DNA of 64,000 nucleotides from Solihabitans fulvus (GTDB taxonomy: Bacteria; Actinomycetota; Actinomycetes; Mycobacteriales; Pseudonocardiaceae): positions 118,618-182,617 of the forward strand of contig NZ_VUOB01000064.1 of assembly GCF_008386585.1 (NCBI RefSeq), read 5' to 3'. The notes beneath the pieces were generated by a model. The model was not told the DNA's origin, searched no databases, and saw only the letters and a program-made list of their open reading frames with translations. Made by a program: the position numbers and the translations under genes. Below, piece after piece: positions 43,100 to 51,605 of this stretch. How positions within the stretch are numbered: the first letter of the stretch is position 1; the number at the start of each line of letters is the position of its first letter.

Positions 43100-44092
43100 T
43101 CAACTCCCAGCGGCGAGCGGTGCGCTCACCATGTCGCGTCGTGTCAGTACGTCCCGCCCGAAGCGGGCGGTCACCCAGTCGTCGTTGTAGATCGTGTCCA
43201 GGTAGCGCTCGCCGAGGTCGGGCGCGATGGCCACGACCCGGGAGCCGGGCGCGAGGTGGCCGCCGTAGCCGCGCACGGCGGCCAGCACGGACCCGGTCGA
43301 GCCGCCGACGAGCAGCCCGTGCCGCCGCGCGAGCAGCCGGCAGGTCCACACCGCCTCGGCCTCGTCGACGAGCAGCACCTCGTCGAGGTTGTCCATGCGC
43401 AGCAGCTCCGGGGTGCGGCTGGTGCCGAGCCCGGGGATGTGCCGGGGGCCGGCCGGGTAACCGAACGTGACCGATCCCCTGGTGTCCACCGCGATGATCC
43501 GGGTTTTCGGCGAGAACTGCCGGAAATACGCCGCGCAGCCCATCAGCGTGCCCGTGGTGCCCGCGCCAACGAACAGGTAGTCGATCGCCTCGATGGACCG
43601 AAGAATAGAGGCCGCGGTGCGTTCCCAGTGCGCCCTCGGATTTGCCGCGTTCGCATACTGGTTGGGCCAGACCAGCTCGTGGTCCAATGCGAGCATTGCC
43701 TTGAGATGGGCGATTCTGCTGCCGAGGAAGCCGCCGTTGGAATCGCGGTTGGCGACCACGACCACCTCCGCGCCCAGCGCCCGCATGGTGGCCACGCTGC
43801 GGGCGGACGCGTTGGGGTCGGTGACGCAGGTGAACGAGTAGCCCTTGATCGAGCAGACCATGCTCAACGCGATGCCGAGGTTGCCTGACGAGGACTCGAC
43901 CACGCGCCCGCCGTCGGAGAGCACGCCCCTGCGTTCGGCGTCCTCGATGAGCGCGACAGCGGTCTTCAGTTTCACCGATCCAGCTGGATTGAGCCCCTCG
44001 ATCTTCAGGAATATCTCCGAATCGATGACCAGATCCGATAATCGCAGAAATATGTCGTCGGTGACAATATCGTAGGCGCGATCGGTAATCAC
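43100..44092 (-). CDS. sbnA: SbnA-like 2,3-diaminopropionate biosynthesis PLP enzyme
   Basis: A 330-residue cysteine-synthase-fold enzyme. The PLP Lys is Lys41 in NPAGSVK, with SSSGNLG and GAGTTGT binding substrate and cofactor phosphate. SbnA joins O-phospho-L-serine and L-glutamate to give N-(1-amino-1-carboxyl-2-ethyl)-glutamate, the precursor of L-Dap. I start it at GTG 44092 (MITDRAYDIV), which aligns with the family N-terminus; the open frame extends 28 codons further but that part lies in the leader. It is the first gene of a six-gene operon. Confidence 0.87.
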   Translation of the reverse strand: MITDRAYDIVTDDIFLRLSDLVIDSEIFLKIEGLNPAGSVKLKTAVALIEDAERRGVLSDGGRVVESSSGNLGIALSMVCSIKGYSFTCVTDPNASARSVATMRALGAEVVVVANRDSNGGFLGSRIAHLKAMLALDHELVWPNQYANAANPRAHWERTAASILRSIEAIDYLFVGAGTTGTLMGCAAYFRQFSPKTRIIAVDTRGSVTFGYPAGPRHIPGLGTSRTPELLRMDNLDEVLLVDEAEAVWTCRLLARRHGLLVGGSTGSVLAAVRGYGGHLAPGSRVVAIAPDLGERYLDTIYNDDWVTARFGRDVLTRRDMVSAPLAAGS

Positions 44093-44202
44093 AGCTCCCC
44101 CAGAACCGTTGCACAGCACGCCACATACTCTGTGAACATTCTTCACGATTACGTCGCGTAGCCCCCAGGCCGTCACAAGTCGATCTTCCGTTCAATTTCC
44201 GA

Positions 44203-44249
44203 ACGTTACAGCGGCGTTACAGGAAGGGTCAACTGTGATTGCAATCACA
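44203..44249 (-). promoter_or_regulatory. Promoter of the Dap operon with CRP-like palindrome
   Basis: On the minus strand, TTGACC (44227-44232) and TAACGT (44203-44208) are separated by 18 bp and fit a vegetative promoter, predicting a leader of about 100 bases. One base upstream of the -35 box is the perfect palindrome TGTGATTGCAATCACA (44234-44249), identical to the CRP consensus TGTGA-N6-TCACA. Two TGTAACG words 11 bp apart (44204-44210, 44215-44221) overlap the spacer and -10 box. Confidence 0.65.
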
Positions 44250-44739
44250 AACAGTCGTGTAACCCGTGCGTTGCGCCACCAACCATGCCCGACGACTACT
44301 CCTGTTGGCTGAAGATCACGTTCTTCTTGCTCTCATCGGGTGACGATTAATGTCGCTTAGATCGCAATGTTGCAAATACCTCCCGTCCAGCCGCGAACAG
44401 ACGCCCGGACAGCGGTGCCGCCCGGATGCCCCTTCGGGTACACGATCAGAGCCGACCAGCCGACGGGTCCACCGCGGCTTCCCGCTGCTCGGCGCGCTGG
44501 TGGGAGGCCCGCGCCCGCACGCCCGCGTACGAACGACGCCGGTCCAACAGCGTCGCCTCGGGCACTTCCCGGCGTGCCGCGTCCTTTCCGGACCGTTCTC
44601 CGGGAATTCGCCAAACCTTCGCGCCCTCGGCCCCGATCACCCGGGGTAGGGCCTGCCCCACCACCAACACGGCGGCTGACCCGGTCGTTTCACATGATCG
44701 CCATCCCTAGCGTCGAGGCATCGACTTCTGGGGGTTCAC
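44250..44739. other. Long intergenic region without a supportable gene
   Basis: About 490 bp between the Dap promoter and the hemolysin-III gene. Open frames here lack codon bias and family similarity. It presumably contains the hemolysin-III promoter; I see no clear hairpin or RNA structure. Confidence 0.5.
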
Positions 44740-45468
44740 ATGACGATCAGCACCGGCGCGCGTTCCGAGGACGCGCCTCCGCTGCCGGCGGGCACGCAGC
44801 GGCGGGCCGACACCGGCGACCACCTCGTCGACCCGGTGCGGCCGCGCCTGCGGGGTTGGCTGCACGCCGCGGCCACGCCGCTGACGTTCGTCGCCGCCAC
44901 CGTGCTGCTCGCGGCCGCGCGAACCCCGGCCGGCGTGCTGGCGGCCCTGGTCTACTCGGCGACCTCGCTGCTGCTGTTCGCCGTCTCGGCCACCTACCAC
45001 CTCGGCAGGTGGCCGTCGCGGATGCGGGATCTGTTGGCCCGCTGGGATCACGCGAACATCTACCTGATCATCGCGGGCACCTACACCCCGCTGGCGTTGC
45101 TCGCCCTGCACGGCTCGACGCAGCTGTGGGCGCTGCTGTTGGCGTGGGGCGGCGCCGCGGCCGGGGTGGTGTTCCGGCTGCGGTGGCTGTCCGCGCCGCG
45201 CTGGCTCTGCACCGGGCTCTACCTCGCGCTCGGCTGGGTCGCGGTGTTCTTCCTGCCGGAGGCCGGCCACGCTGCCGGTCTCGGGCCCGTCGCGCTGATC
45301 ATGGGCGGCGGTCTGCTCTACACCGTCGGCGGCGTGGTCTACGGCCTGCGCCGGCCCGACCCGTGGCCGCGCTGGTTCGGCTACCACGAGGTCTTCCACG
45401 CCTGCACCATCGCCGCGTACGCCGCCCAGTACGCCGGCATCCTGCTGATCACCACGCGGATGGGCTGA
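44740..45468 (+). CDS. Hemolysin III / PAQR-family membrane protein
   Basis: A 242-residue seven-helix membrane protein of the PAQR/TrhA family. Conserved features are SATYHLGRWPSRMRDLLARWDHANIYLIIAGTYTP (Ser, His, Asp) and GYHEVFHACTIAAY near the C-terminus (two His). These supply the metal site of the family. It is thought to act in membrane homeostasis and is usually not part of biosynthetic clusters. The ATG at 44740 follows GGGGG. It converges on the aminotransferase gene at 45496. Confidence 0.88.
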   Translation: MTISTGARSEDAPPLPAGTQRRADTGDHLVDPVRPRLRGWLHAAATPLTFVAATVLLAAARTPAGVLAALVYSATSLLLFAVSATYHLGRWPSRMRDLLARWDHANIYLIIAGTYTPLALLALHGSTQLWALLLAWGGAAAGVVFRLRWLSAPRWLCTGLYLALGWVAVFFLPEAGHAAGLGPVALIMGGGLLYTVGGVVYGLRRPDPWPRWFGYHEVFHACTIAAYAAQYAGILLITTRMG

Positions 45469-45495
45469 CCGAAACCCCTGCGCGGCAACGGGAAC

Positions 45496-46896
45496 TCAGT
45501 CGAGCAGGGCCATCGGGCGCAGTCCGGCCGGCACCGGTCGGGGGTCAGGGTCCGGCGCCCACCTGCCGTCGGCGAGGCGGTAGTTCCACCGGGGGCTGTG
45601 CCGCGCCAACGTGTCCACGGCGTGCAGCAGCCGGTCAACGTGCTCGCCGGTCGTGCCTAGCCCGATGCTCGCGCGCAGCGCGCGGCCGGTCTGCTCGGAC
45701 CCGCACCGCCGCAGGATGGTGCCGGTGCCGATGTGCGCGCAGAACATGCCGTCCCTGACCCCGATGCCGTGCTCGGCCGACAGCGCGGTGGCGACGAACG
45801 CGAGATCCGCGCCGTCAACGGCGAAGGACACCACGCCGACCCTGGGATTCTCCGGGTGCCACATGCTCAGCAGCCGCACCCCGGGGATCGCGCCGAGGCC
45901 GTGCCGCACCCTCGCCACCATCGCCTGCTCGTGCTCGGCGATCCTGGCCAGCGTCGCGGGCGGCAGACTCTGACAGGCGACGGACAGCGCGTGCACGCCG
46001 ACCACGTTGGGCGAGCCGGCCTCGTGCCGGCCCGGCCCCGCCGACCAGTCCACGTCAAGGTGGTCGCCGCCGTCGCTGACCAGCCGGGTCGCGCCGCCGC
46101 CGACGAGGTAGGGCTCGGCCGCCTCGAGCCAGTCGCGCCTGCCGACCAGCGCGCCAGCCCCGAACGGCGCGTACAGCTTGTGTCCACTGAGGACGATCCA
46201 GTCGACGCCCCACTCCTCGGCGCGCAGTTGGCCGTGCGCCGCCAGTTGCGCCGCGTCGAGCACGCAGCGCACGCCGTGCCGGTGCGCCACCTCCGCGAGC
46301 TCCGCGACCGGCCACAGCTCGCCGGTCACGTTGGAGGCCGCCGTGATCACCACCAGTCCCGGCCCGTCCTCGCGACCGGTGAGTGCCTCGTCGAGCAGGG
46401 CGACGGCCTCGGCAGGCGAGGACGGCAGGGCGACCCGCCTGGTCCGCGAGTCCCGCCAGGGCAGCACGGCCGCGTGGTGGTCAGAGTCGAAGCACCACAC
46501 GGTGGTGCCCTTCGGCAGCGTGCGCGCGAGCAGGTTCATCGCGTCGGTGGTGTTGCGGGTGAACACCGTCGTCGCGTCCGCCGGCGCGCCGACGAACCGC
46601 CGCACCACCTCGCGGGCCTGCTCGTACAGCTCGGTGCACACCTGCGAGGCGAACCCGGCGCCCCGGTGCACGCTCGCGTACCAGGGCACCAGCTCCTGCA
46701 CCGCGTGCCAGACCGTGTCCAGACAGGGCGTGCTGGCCGCGTAGTCGAAGTTGGCGTAGGGCACCGACTCACCGGACACCAGCGGCACCCGCAGGCCCGC
46801 GCTGACCAACGTCGGCAGCGCGTCGTACTGCGGCTCCCGACCGGAATCTCGGCCGGCATTCACCGGGGCCGGGTGATTGACAACTGATGAAGACAT
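45496..46896 (-). CDS. Class V PLP aminotransferase / cysteine-desulfurase-like enzyme
   Basis: A 466-residue fold-type I PLP enzyme. Lys in VLSGHKLYAPFGAG is the Schiff-base residue, with TRNTTDAMN and DAAQLAAHG as cofactor contacts. A Cys in DGMFCAHIG aligns with the active-site Cys loop of SufS-type desulfurases. It could remove sulfur from cysteine, cleave a C-S bond, or act as an epimerase or lyase like other class V relatives. The nearby rhodanese supports sulfur handling. TAGGAGGA precedes the ATG. It runs in the same direction as the SARP gene. Confidence 0.83.
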   Translation of the reverse strand: MSSSVVNHPAPVNAGRDSGREPQYDALPTLVSAGLRVPLVSGESVPYANFDYAASTPCLDTVWHAVQELVPWYASVHRGAGFASQVCTELYEQAREVVRRFVGAPADATTVFTRNTTDAMNLLARTLPKGTTVWCFDSDHHAAVLPWRDSRTRRVALPSSPAEAVALLDEALTGREDGPGLVVITAASNVTGELWPVAELAEVAHRHGVRCVLDAAQLAAHGQLRAEEWGVDWIVLSGHKLYAPFGAGALVGRRDWLEAAEPYLVGGGATRLVSDGGDHLDVDWSAGPGRHEAGSPNVVGVHALSVACQSLPPATLARIAEHEQAMVARVRHGLGAIPGVRLLSMWHPENPRVGVVSFAVDGADLAFVATALSAEHGIGVRDGMFCAHIGTGTILRRCGSEQTGRALRASIGLGTTGEHVDRLLHAVDTLARHSPRWNYRLADGRWAPDPDPRPVPAGLRPMALLD

Positions 46897-47112
46897 CGAG
46901 TGAATCCTCCTACCGCAAGCGAATCGGTGACTGCGGCATCGACGGACGCCGGCACGAATCGAGGAATGGCGGCGACGCGGCGCCGCACGCCGGACAGCCT
47001 GCTACCGACCCGGCGGCGATGGCGCGACTATCGGTCTATTGCCTACCCTCACCACAGAAATCGAATGACGGCGGCGGCGCCGAGCGACCGAACAGATTCA
47101 GGACAAAGGGAT

Positions 47113-47973
47113 TCAACGGCCGATCGAGGACGCCACCGGCGCGAGACCCAGCTCCGCGTGCAGCATTCGGTGGTAGGCGGCCCGATGATTGATCGCCTCG
47201 GTCCGGTTGCCGGCAGCCAGGTGCGCCCGGATCAACGCCTCGTGCGCGCTCTCCCGATACCGTTCCGCCTGCACGGCCGCGAGCGCCGCGTCGACGGCCG
47301 CGCCGAACCAGCCGGCCGAGGCCAGCCGGTCGGACAGGGTTTCCAGGCAGTGCAGGCGGAGCTGCCGCCACCGTGCCTGATGCGGCTGCAACCAGTGCTC
47401 CTCCTGCCATTCCGGCAGCAGGTCGTCCTGGAGGTCGCAGCGCAGCGCCTCGCTGAGCTGCCGTTCGCTCATCGGCACGGACAGGTCCAGCACGCGGGTC
47501 ATGATCGACCGCGCGGCGCGGACGTCGACCCGCACCGAAGGGTCGAGCCGCACGCCGGTGCTGGTCGCCTCGATCGCGGTCGGGCAGCTCCTGGCCAGCC
47601 GGTACAGCGTGGTGCGCAGGTTGGAGCGGGCGCCGCTCTCGGTGACGTCGGGCCACAGCAGCTGCGCCGCCGTGCCCCGCGCGATCACCCTGTCGTGCAA
47701 GGCGAGCAGCGCCAGCAGCCGTTGGCCGCTCGGCCCGACCGACAGTTGACGTTGGCCGCGCGAGAGCTGGCAGGTGCCGATCAGCCGCAGCCGCAGGTTC
47801 TCCGCGCCGACGGCCGTCGGAAGGTCGGTCAGTTCCCCGTTGCCGATCCTGCGCAGGGCCCCGGCGTCGGCGGCGGCCAACCGGCCGGCCGGCAGCGCGC
47901 CGTCCTCGTTCCGGGGCCCCACTATCAGGCCGTCGGCATCGTGCTCCTGTGTTTGTCGCGTACGAGTTTTCAT
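47113..47973 (-). CDS. SARP-family regulator (BTAD domain)
   Basis: A 286-residue pathway-type regulator. Residues about 65-150 form an OmpR-like winged helix (LRLIGTCQLSRGQRQLSVGPSGQRLLALLAL...GARSNLRTTLYRLAR). Residues about 155-280 form the bacterial transcriptional activation domain (DLQDDLLPEWQEEHWLQPHQARWRQLRLHCLETLSDRL). SARPs activate antibiotic clusters. The ATG at 47973 follows GGGGGAT and is preferred to a frame beginning six codons earlier. It diverges from the haloperoxidase gene, whose upstream region has SARP-like direct repeats. Confidence 0.88.
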   Translation of the reverse strand: MKTRTRQTQEHDADGLIVGPRNEDGALPAGRLAAADAGALRRIGNGELTDLPTAVGAENLRLRLIGTCQLSRGQRQLSVGPSGQRLLALLALHDRVIARGTAAQLLWPDVTESGARSNLRTTLYRLARSCPTAIEATSTGVRLDPSVRVDVRAARSIMTRVLDLSVPMSERQLSEALRCDLQDDLLPEWQEEHWLQPHQARWRQLRLHCLETLSDRLASAGWFGAAVDAALAAVQAERYRESAHEALIRAHLAAGNRTEAINHRAAYHRMLHAELGLAPVASSIGR

Positions 47974-48299
47974 GCGATATCCCCCAGTCACCCCAGAGCC
48001 CGGGTACGGGGCGACACGCTACCCACATCACCTGGGCACACGACCACCCATCAGCGTTATCGATGCGCGCGGCGCGGGATTTCGATTGGGCCATCGGCAG
48101 CAACGCCGCAAGCACCTGCCGACTGGGGAAAACACCAGACTTCCGCGCCGCGCCGACGCCAGGCCGTTGACCAGCCCAAGAAGCTCTGTGGCCGACATAA
48201 AATTCACAGTCCAGTGGAGCAACTCCGTTGCCATTCAACGACATTTAGCGAAGGTCACGAACTGTTCGCGCAACCGATTCTGAACCTTCGGGCAGGCTG
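47974..48299. other. Intergenic region between SARP and haloperoxidase genes
   Basis: About 330 bp with lower GC near 48180-48260. Open frames crossing it look non-coding. It should contain the SARP promoter and upstream part of the haloperoxidase promoter. Confidence 0.5.
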
Positions 48300-48341
48300 C
48301 CACGGCGCTGTCACGGCGCAGTCACGCCGGCTAACTAGCGT
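48300..48341 (+). promoter_or_regulatory. Candidate SARP binding site and promoter
   Basis: Three heptamers lie at exact 11-bp spacing: CCACGGC (48300), TCACGGC (48311) and TCACGCC (48322). A -10-like TAGCGT at 48336-48341 follows the last one by seven bases. Heptamer repeats with 4-bp spacers placed about 8 bp before the -10 are the known SARP site layout. Confidence 0.6.
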
Positions 48342-48416
48342 GCTTGCCGTCGACGCCGGGGAGACCGTTCGACCGGTGCACCCGGACTTCCTGCTCGCGC
48401 AAAGGAAAAGTCAAGT

Positions 48417-49913
48417 ATGACGTTGTCAACAACCCAGCGGCACAGACCCGTTTCCCGCCTGCGTCGTCGAATTGCGAGCGGAGCGACGCTGGTGCTGGTC
48501 GGTGCCGCATTCGCGACGGTCAGCCCGGCGGTCTCCGAGGCCTCGCCCCGGTATTCCGGCGATTCGATCGTGGTGAAGTGGAACCAGCAGACCGAGAACA
48601 ACATTCTGAGCGTCTACGAGACGGCCAACTCACCGTTCGGCCCGCCGACGGTGGACGCGCGGGCGTTGGCCATCACGCACACCTGCATGTTCGACGCGTG
48701 GGTCGCCTACGACGGCCGCGCGGTGGGCACGCAGCTGGGCGACCAGCTCCGTCGCCCGTGGTGGGAGCGGACCCAGCGCAACAAGGAGACGGCGATCAGC
48801 TACGCGGCCTACCGCGCGCTGCTCGACCTGTTCCCCGCGCAGACCGCCACCACCACGGCGTTCATGCAGAGCCTCGGCTATGACCCGAACAACACGAGCA
48901 CCGACACCGGCACCGCCGCCGGCATCGGCAACGTGGCCTGCGCGGCGGAGCTGAACTTCCGTCACCAGGACGGGTCCAACCAGCTCGGCACGCCGGCCTA
49001 CGCGGACACCGTGACCGGCTACCAGCCGGTCAACCCGCCGCAGCCGGTCGACTCCTTCGACAAGTCCACCGTGGTGGACCCGTCGAAGTGGACGCCGCTG
49101 ATCGTCAACGGCAAGACCCAGCACTTCCTCAACCCCCAGTGGGGCCAAACGAAGCCCTTCGCGATCGGGTCGGCAGACGGCTACAGCGTTCCAGCGCCGC
49201 CCGCCTACCCCTCGGCGGCCATCACCTCGTCGATCAACAACGTGCTGGACTACAGCGCGAACCTGACCGACGAGCGCAAGGTCATCGCCGAGTACTGGCT
49301 CAACGCCGACGTCACACCGCCGGGCGGGCAGCAGGCGTGGGCCCGTTTCGTCGCCCGGCGCGACCACCACAGCCTCGACCAGGACGTGAAGATGTTCTTC
49401 GCGCTCAACATGGCCGAGGACGACGCGGCCATCGTGTCGTGGAAGGTCAAGCTGGAGTACAACTACGCCAGGCCCAGCACGCTGATCCGCTACGACAAGG
49501 CGGGCCAGCAGATCCAGGCCTACGGCGGTCCGGGCAAGGGCACGGTCACCATGGACGGCAGCAACTGGAAGCCGTACGTGTCGACCCCGGCCTTCCCTGC
49601 CACCGTCTCCGGGCACAGCACGTTCTCCGGCGCGGCCTCCGAGGTCCTCAAGGACTTCACCGGCAGCGACACGTTCGGTGACTCGTTCGTGTTCAAGGCC
49701 GGCACCTCCAAGATCGAGCCGGGCATCACGCCAGCAAGCGACGTGACGCTCAGCTGGCCGACCTTCAGCTCGGCCGCCGAGCAGGCGGGCATCTCGCGCC
49801 TGTACGGCGGGATGCACTGGGACTTCGACAACCAGCCCGGCATCACCCTCGGTCGCCAGGTCGGTCACGACGTCTGGAACCGCGCGCAGCAGTACTTCCA
49901 CGGCTGCGCGTGA
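48417..49913 (+). CDS. Secreted vanadium-haloperoxidase / PAP2-family protein
   Basis: A 498-residue exported protein. The signal peptide spans residues 1-42 (LVLVGAAFATVSPAVSEAS). The acid-phosphatase/vanadium-haloperoxidase motifs are present: RPSTLIRY (Arg), PATVSGHSTFSGAASEVL (SGH) and YGGMHWDFDNQPGITLGRQVG (His). It may oxidise halides with peroxide or be a phosphatase; bacterial secreted members are mostly uncharacterised. The start has AAAGGAA upstream. The SARP-like site upstream suggests regulation with locus C. Confidence 0.83.
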   Translation: MTLSTTQRHRPVSRLRRRIASGATLVLVGAAFATVSPAVSEASPRYSGDSIVVKWNQQTENNILSVYETANSPFGPPTVDARALAITHTCMFDAWVAYDGRAVGTQLGDQLRRPWWERTQRNKETAISYAAYRALLDLFPAQTATTTAFMQSLGYDPNNTSTDTGTAAGIGNVACAAELNFRHQDGSNQLGTPAYADTVTGYQPVNPPQPVDSFDKSTVVDPSKWTPLIVNGKTQHFLNPQWGQTKPFAIGSADGYSVPAPPAYPSAAITSSINNVLDYSANLTDERKVIAEYWLNADVTPPGGQQAWARFVARRDHHSLDQDVKMFFALNMAEDDAAIVSWKVKLEYNYARPSTLIRYDKAGQQIQAYGGPGKGTVTMDGSNWKPYVSTPAFPATVSGHSTFSGAASEVLKDFTGSDTFGDSFVFKAGTSKIEPGITPASDVTLSWPTFSSAAEQAGISRLYGGMHWDFDNQPGITLGRQVGHDVWNRAQQYFHGCA

Positions 49914-49951
49914 TCCCGGCGTAACGGTGACCCATCCAAGATTCGAATAAC

Positions 49952-50020
49952 GGTCCGCGGAAAACCGCGCTCCCACCATTCCGGGGCAGTCGCCCTGGAA
50001 TGGTGGGAGCCGCGCGGACC
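49952..50020 (+). terminator. Long two-part hairpin after the haloperoxidase gene
   Basis: A perfect 14-bp inner stem pairs 49969-49982 with 49997-50010, and an outer stem pairs GGTCCGCG (49952-49959) with CGCGGACC (50013-50020). It can terminate the haloperoxidase transcript or attenuate readthrough into the HPP gene. Confidence 0.7.
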
Positions 50021-50107
50021 ACTCGTGACCTGCACAATCCCGACCAATCGGGCCTGAAGAGCCGTCCGCGCCCCGAAACCTCGACCCCACACCGAAAGGT
50101 GACTGAA

Positions 50108-50653
50108 GTGACTGACACGCCCCCGCCCACGGTGGCGCCTCAGACGGAGCCGGCGACCAGGCCCGTGTGGTGGAAGAGCAAGGCGCCCGCGAGCCCCAAG
50201 CTCAGCAAGGCCGTCATGGCCACGGTCGTCGGCACGGTGATGCTGCTGCTGCTCGCGCTGATCGGCGACGTGACCCACCAGATCCTGCTGACGCCGCCCT
50301 TCGCTGCCAGCGCCGTGATCATCGCCGGCAGCCCGGCGTTGCCCCCGGCGCAACCGCGCAGCGTGATCGGCGGCCAGCTCGCCTCGGCCGTCCTCGGCCT
50401 CCTCGTCTACGCGCTGTTCGGCGCGTCCATCTGGACCGCGGCCATCGCCGGCGGCGTCTCGCTCGGCGTGATGATCGTGCTCAGGGTCGTGCACGCGCCT
50501 GCCGCGGCACTGGCCGCCCTCGTGGTCGCCCAGCACCCCGAGCCGGTGCACGCCCTGGTCCTCGTCGTCGCGGCCAGCGTGCTGCTGGTCCTGTTCGGCG
50601 TGATCGCCGCCAGGCTCCGCGTCGGCGCCAACTACCCCGCCTACTGGTGGTGA
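50108..50653 (+). CDS. HPP-family membrane protein
   Basis: A 181-residue membrane protein with about four helices and the family segment TPPFAASAVIIAGSPALPPAQPRSVIGGQLASA. An N-terminal 30-residue cytoplasmic tail is proline rich. HPP proteins are poorly understood; plant and cyanobacterial members have been linked to nitrite transport. The GTG at 50108 follows AAAGG at good spacing; an in-frame GTG at 50099 is too close to that site. It begins the run of genes leading to the mutase. Confidence 0.8.
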   Translation: MTDTPPPTVAPQTEPATRPVWWKSKAPASPKLSKAVMATVVGTVMLLLLALIGDVTHQILLTPPFAASAVIIAGSPALPPAQPRSVIGGQLASAVLGLLVYALFGASIWTAAIAGGVSLGVMIVLRVVHAPAAALAALVVAQHPEPVHALVLVVAASVLLVLFGVIAARLRVGANYPAYWW

Positions 50654-50734
50654 CCCCGACGTCGCCGCCCCGCCCAGCCGGGTGACATCGCACGAACCCT
50701 GGCCTCGAACCACCGGAAAGAGCTGAGGTATCCG

Positions 50735-51568
50735 ATGGACCGCACCGACTTACTCGTCGACGCCGACTGGGTCACGGCGCACGCTGACGACCCCAACGTC
50801 GTGCTGGTCGAGGTGATGGACCAGAACGGCGCGAGGGACCGGGGCCGCATCGCCGGCGCGGTCCGCATCGAGTGGACCACCGAGTTGCAGGACCCGGTGT
50901 GCCGCGACTTCCTCGACCAGGCCGCCTTCGAGAAGCTGTTGTCCGCCAAGGGCATCGGCAACGACCACACCGTGGTGCTCTACAGCGGCAACCACAACTG
51001 GTGGGCGGCCTCGCTCTACTGGTACCTCAAGGTCTACGGGCACAACGACGTGCGCCTGCTCGACGGCGGCCGGGCCAAGTGGGAACTCGACTCCCGGCCG
51101 CTCGTCGAGGAGGAGCCCGTCCGGCAGGCGACCAGCTACGTCGCCGCGCCGAGGGACCTCACGACCAGGGCGACGCGCGACGACGTGCTCTCCGCCATCG
51201 GCACGCGGAACCTGCTGGACGTCCGGTCCGTGCCCGAGTACACCGGCGAGCTCGTCGCGCCGGCCGGCGTGCCGCAGGACCCCTCGCTGAAGCGGGGTCA
51301 CGTGCCGTCCGCGCGCAACATCCCCTGGGAGAAGGCCACCAACCAGGACGAGACGTTCCTGCCAAACGACGAGCTGGCGAAGGTCTACGCCGACGTGGAC
51401 TTCGACCGGGAGACGATCGTCTACTGCCGGATGGGGTGGCGCTCCTCGCACACCTGGTTCGTGCTGCACGAGCTGCTCGGCAGGCGCGGCATCGCCAACT
51501 ACGACGGCGCCTGGGTCGAGTACGGCGCGCTCGTCGCGGCGCCCATCGCGAAGGGCAACGAGGCCTGA
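50735..51568 (+). CDS. Rhodanese-type thiosulfate/3-mercaptopyruvate sulfurtransferase
   Basis: A 277-residue two-domain sulfurtransferase. The inactive N-terminal rhodanese domain (HADDPNVVLVEV...GHNDVRLLDGG) is followed by the active one with Cys231 in the loop YCRMGWR. It would carry sulfur as a persulfide from thiosulfate or mercaptopyruvate to an acceptor. No signal peptide is present. It lies 82 bp after the HPP gene and 37 bp before the cupin gene, so it is probably cotranscribed. With the class V PLP enzyme it could supply sulfur to a product. Confidence 0.9.
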   Translation: MDRTDLLVDADWVTAHADDPNVVLVEVMDQNGARDRGRIAGAVRIEWTTELQDPVCRDFLDQAAFEKLLSAKGIGNDHTVVLYSGNHNWWAASLYWYLKVYGHNDVRLLDGGRAKWELDSRPLVEEEPVRQATSYVAAPRDLTTRATRDDVLSAIGTRNLLDVRSVPEYTGELVAPAGVPQDPSLKRGHVPSARNIPWEKATNQDETFLPNDELAKVYADVDFDRETIVYCRMGWRSSHTWFVLHELLGRRGIANYDGAWVEYGALVAAPIAKGNEA

Positions 51569-51605
51569 TCGTTCCGACACCGCACCGACAACCCCTGGGG
51601 GACGG

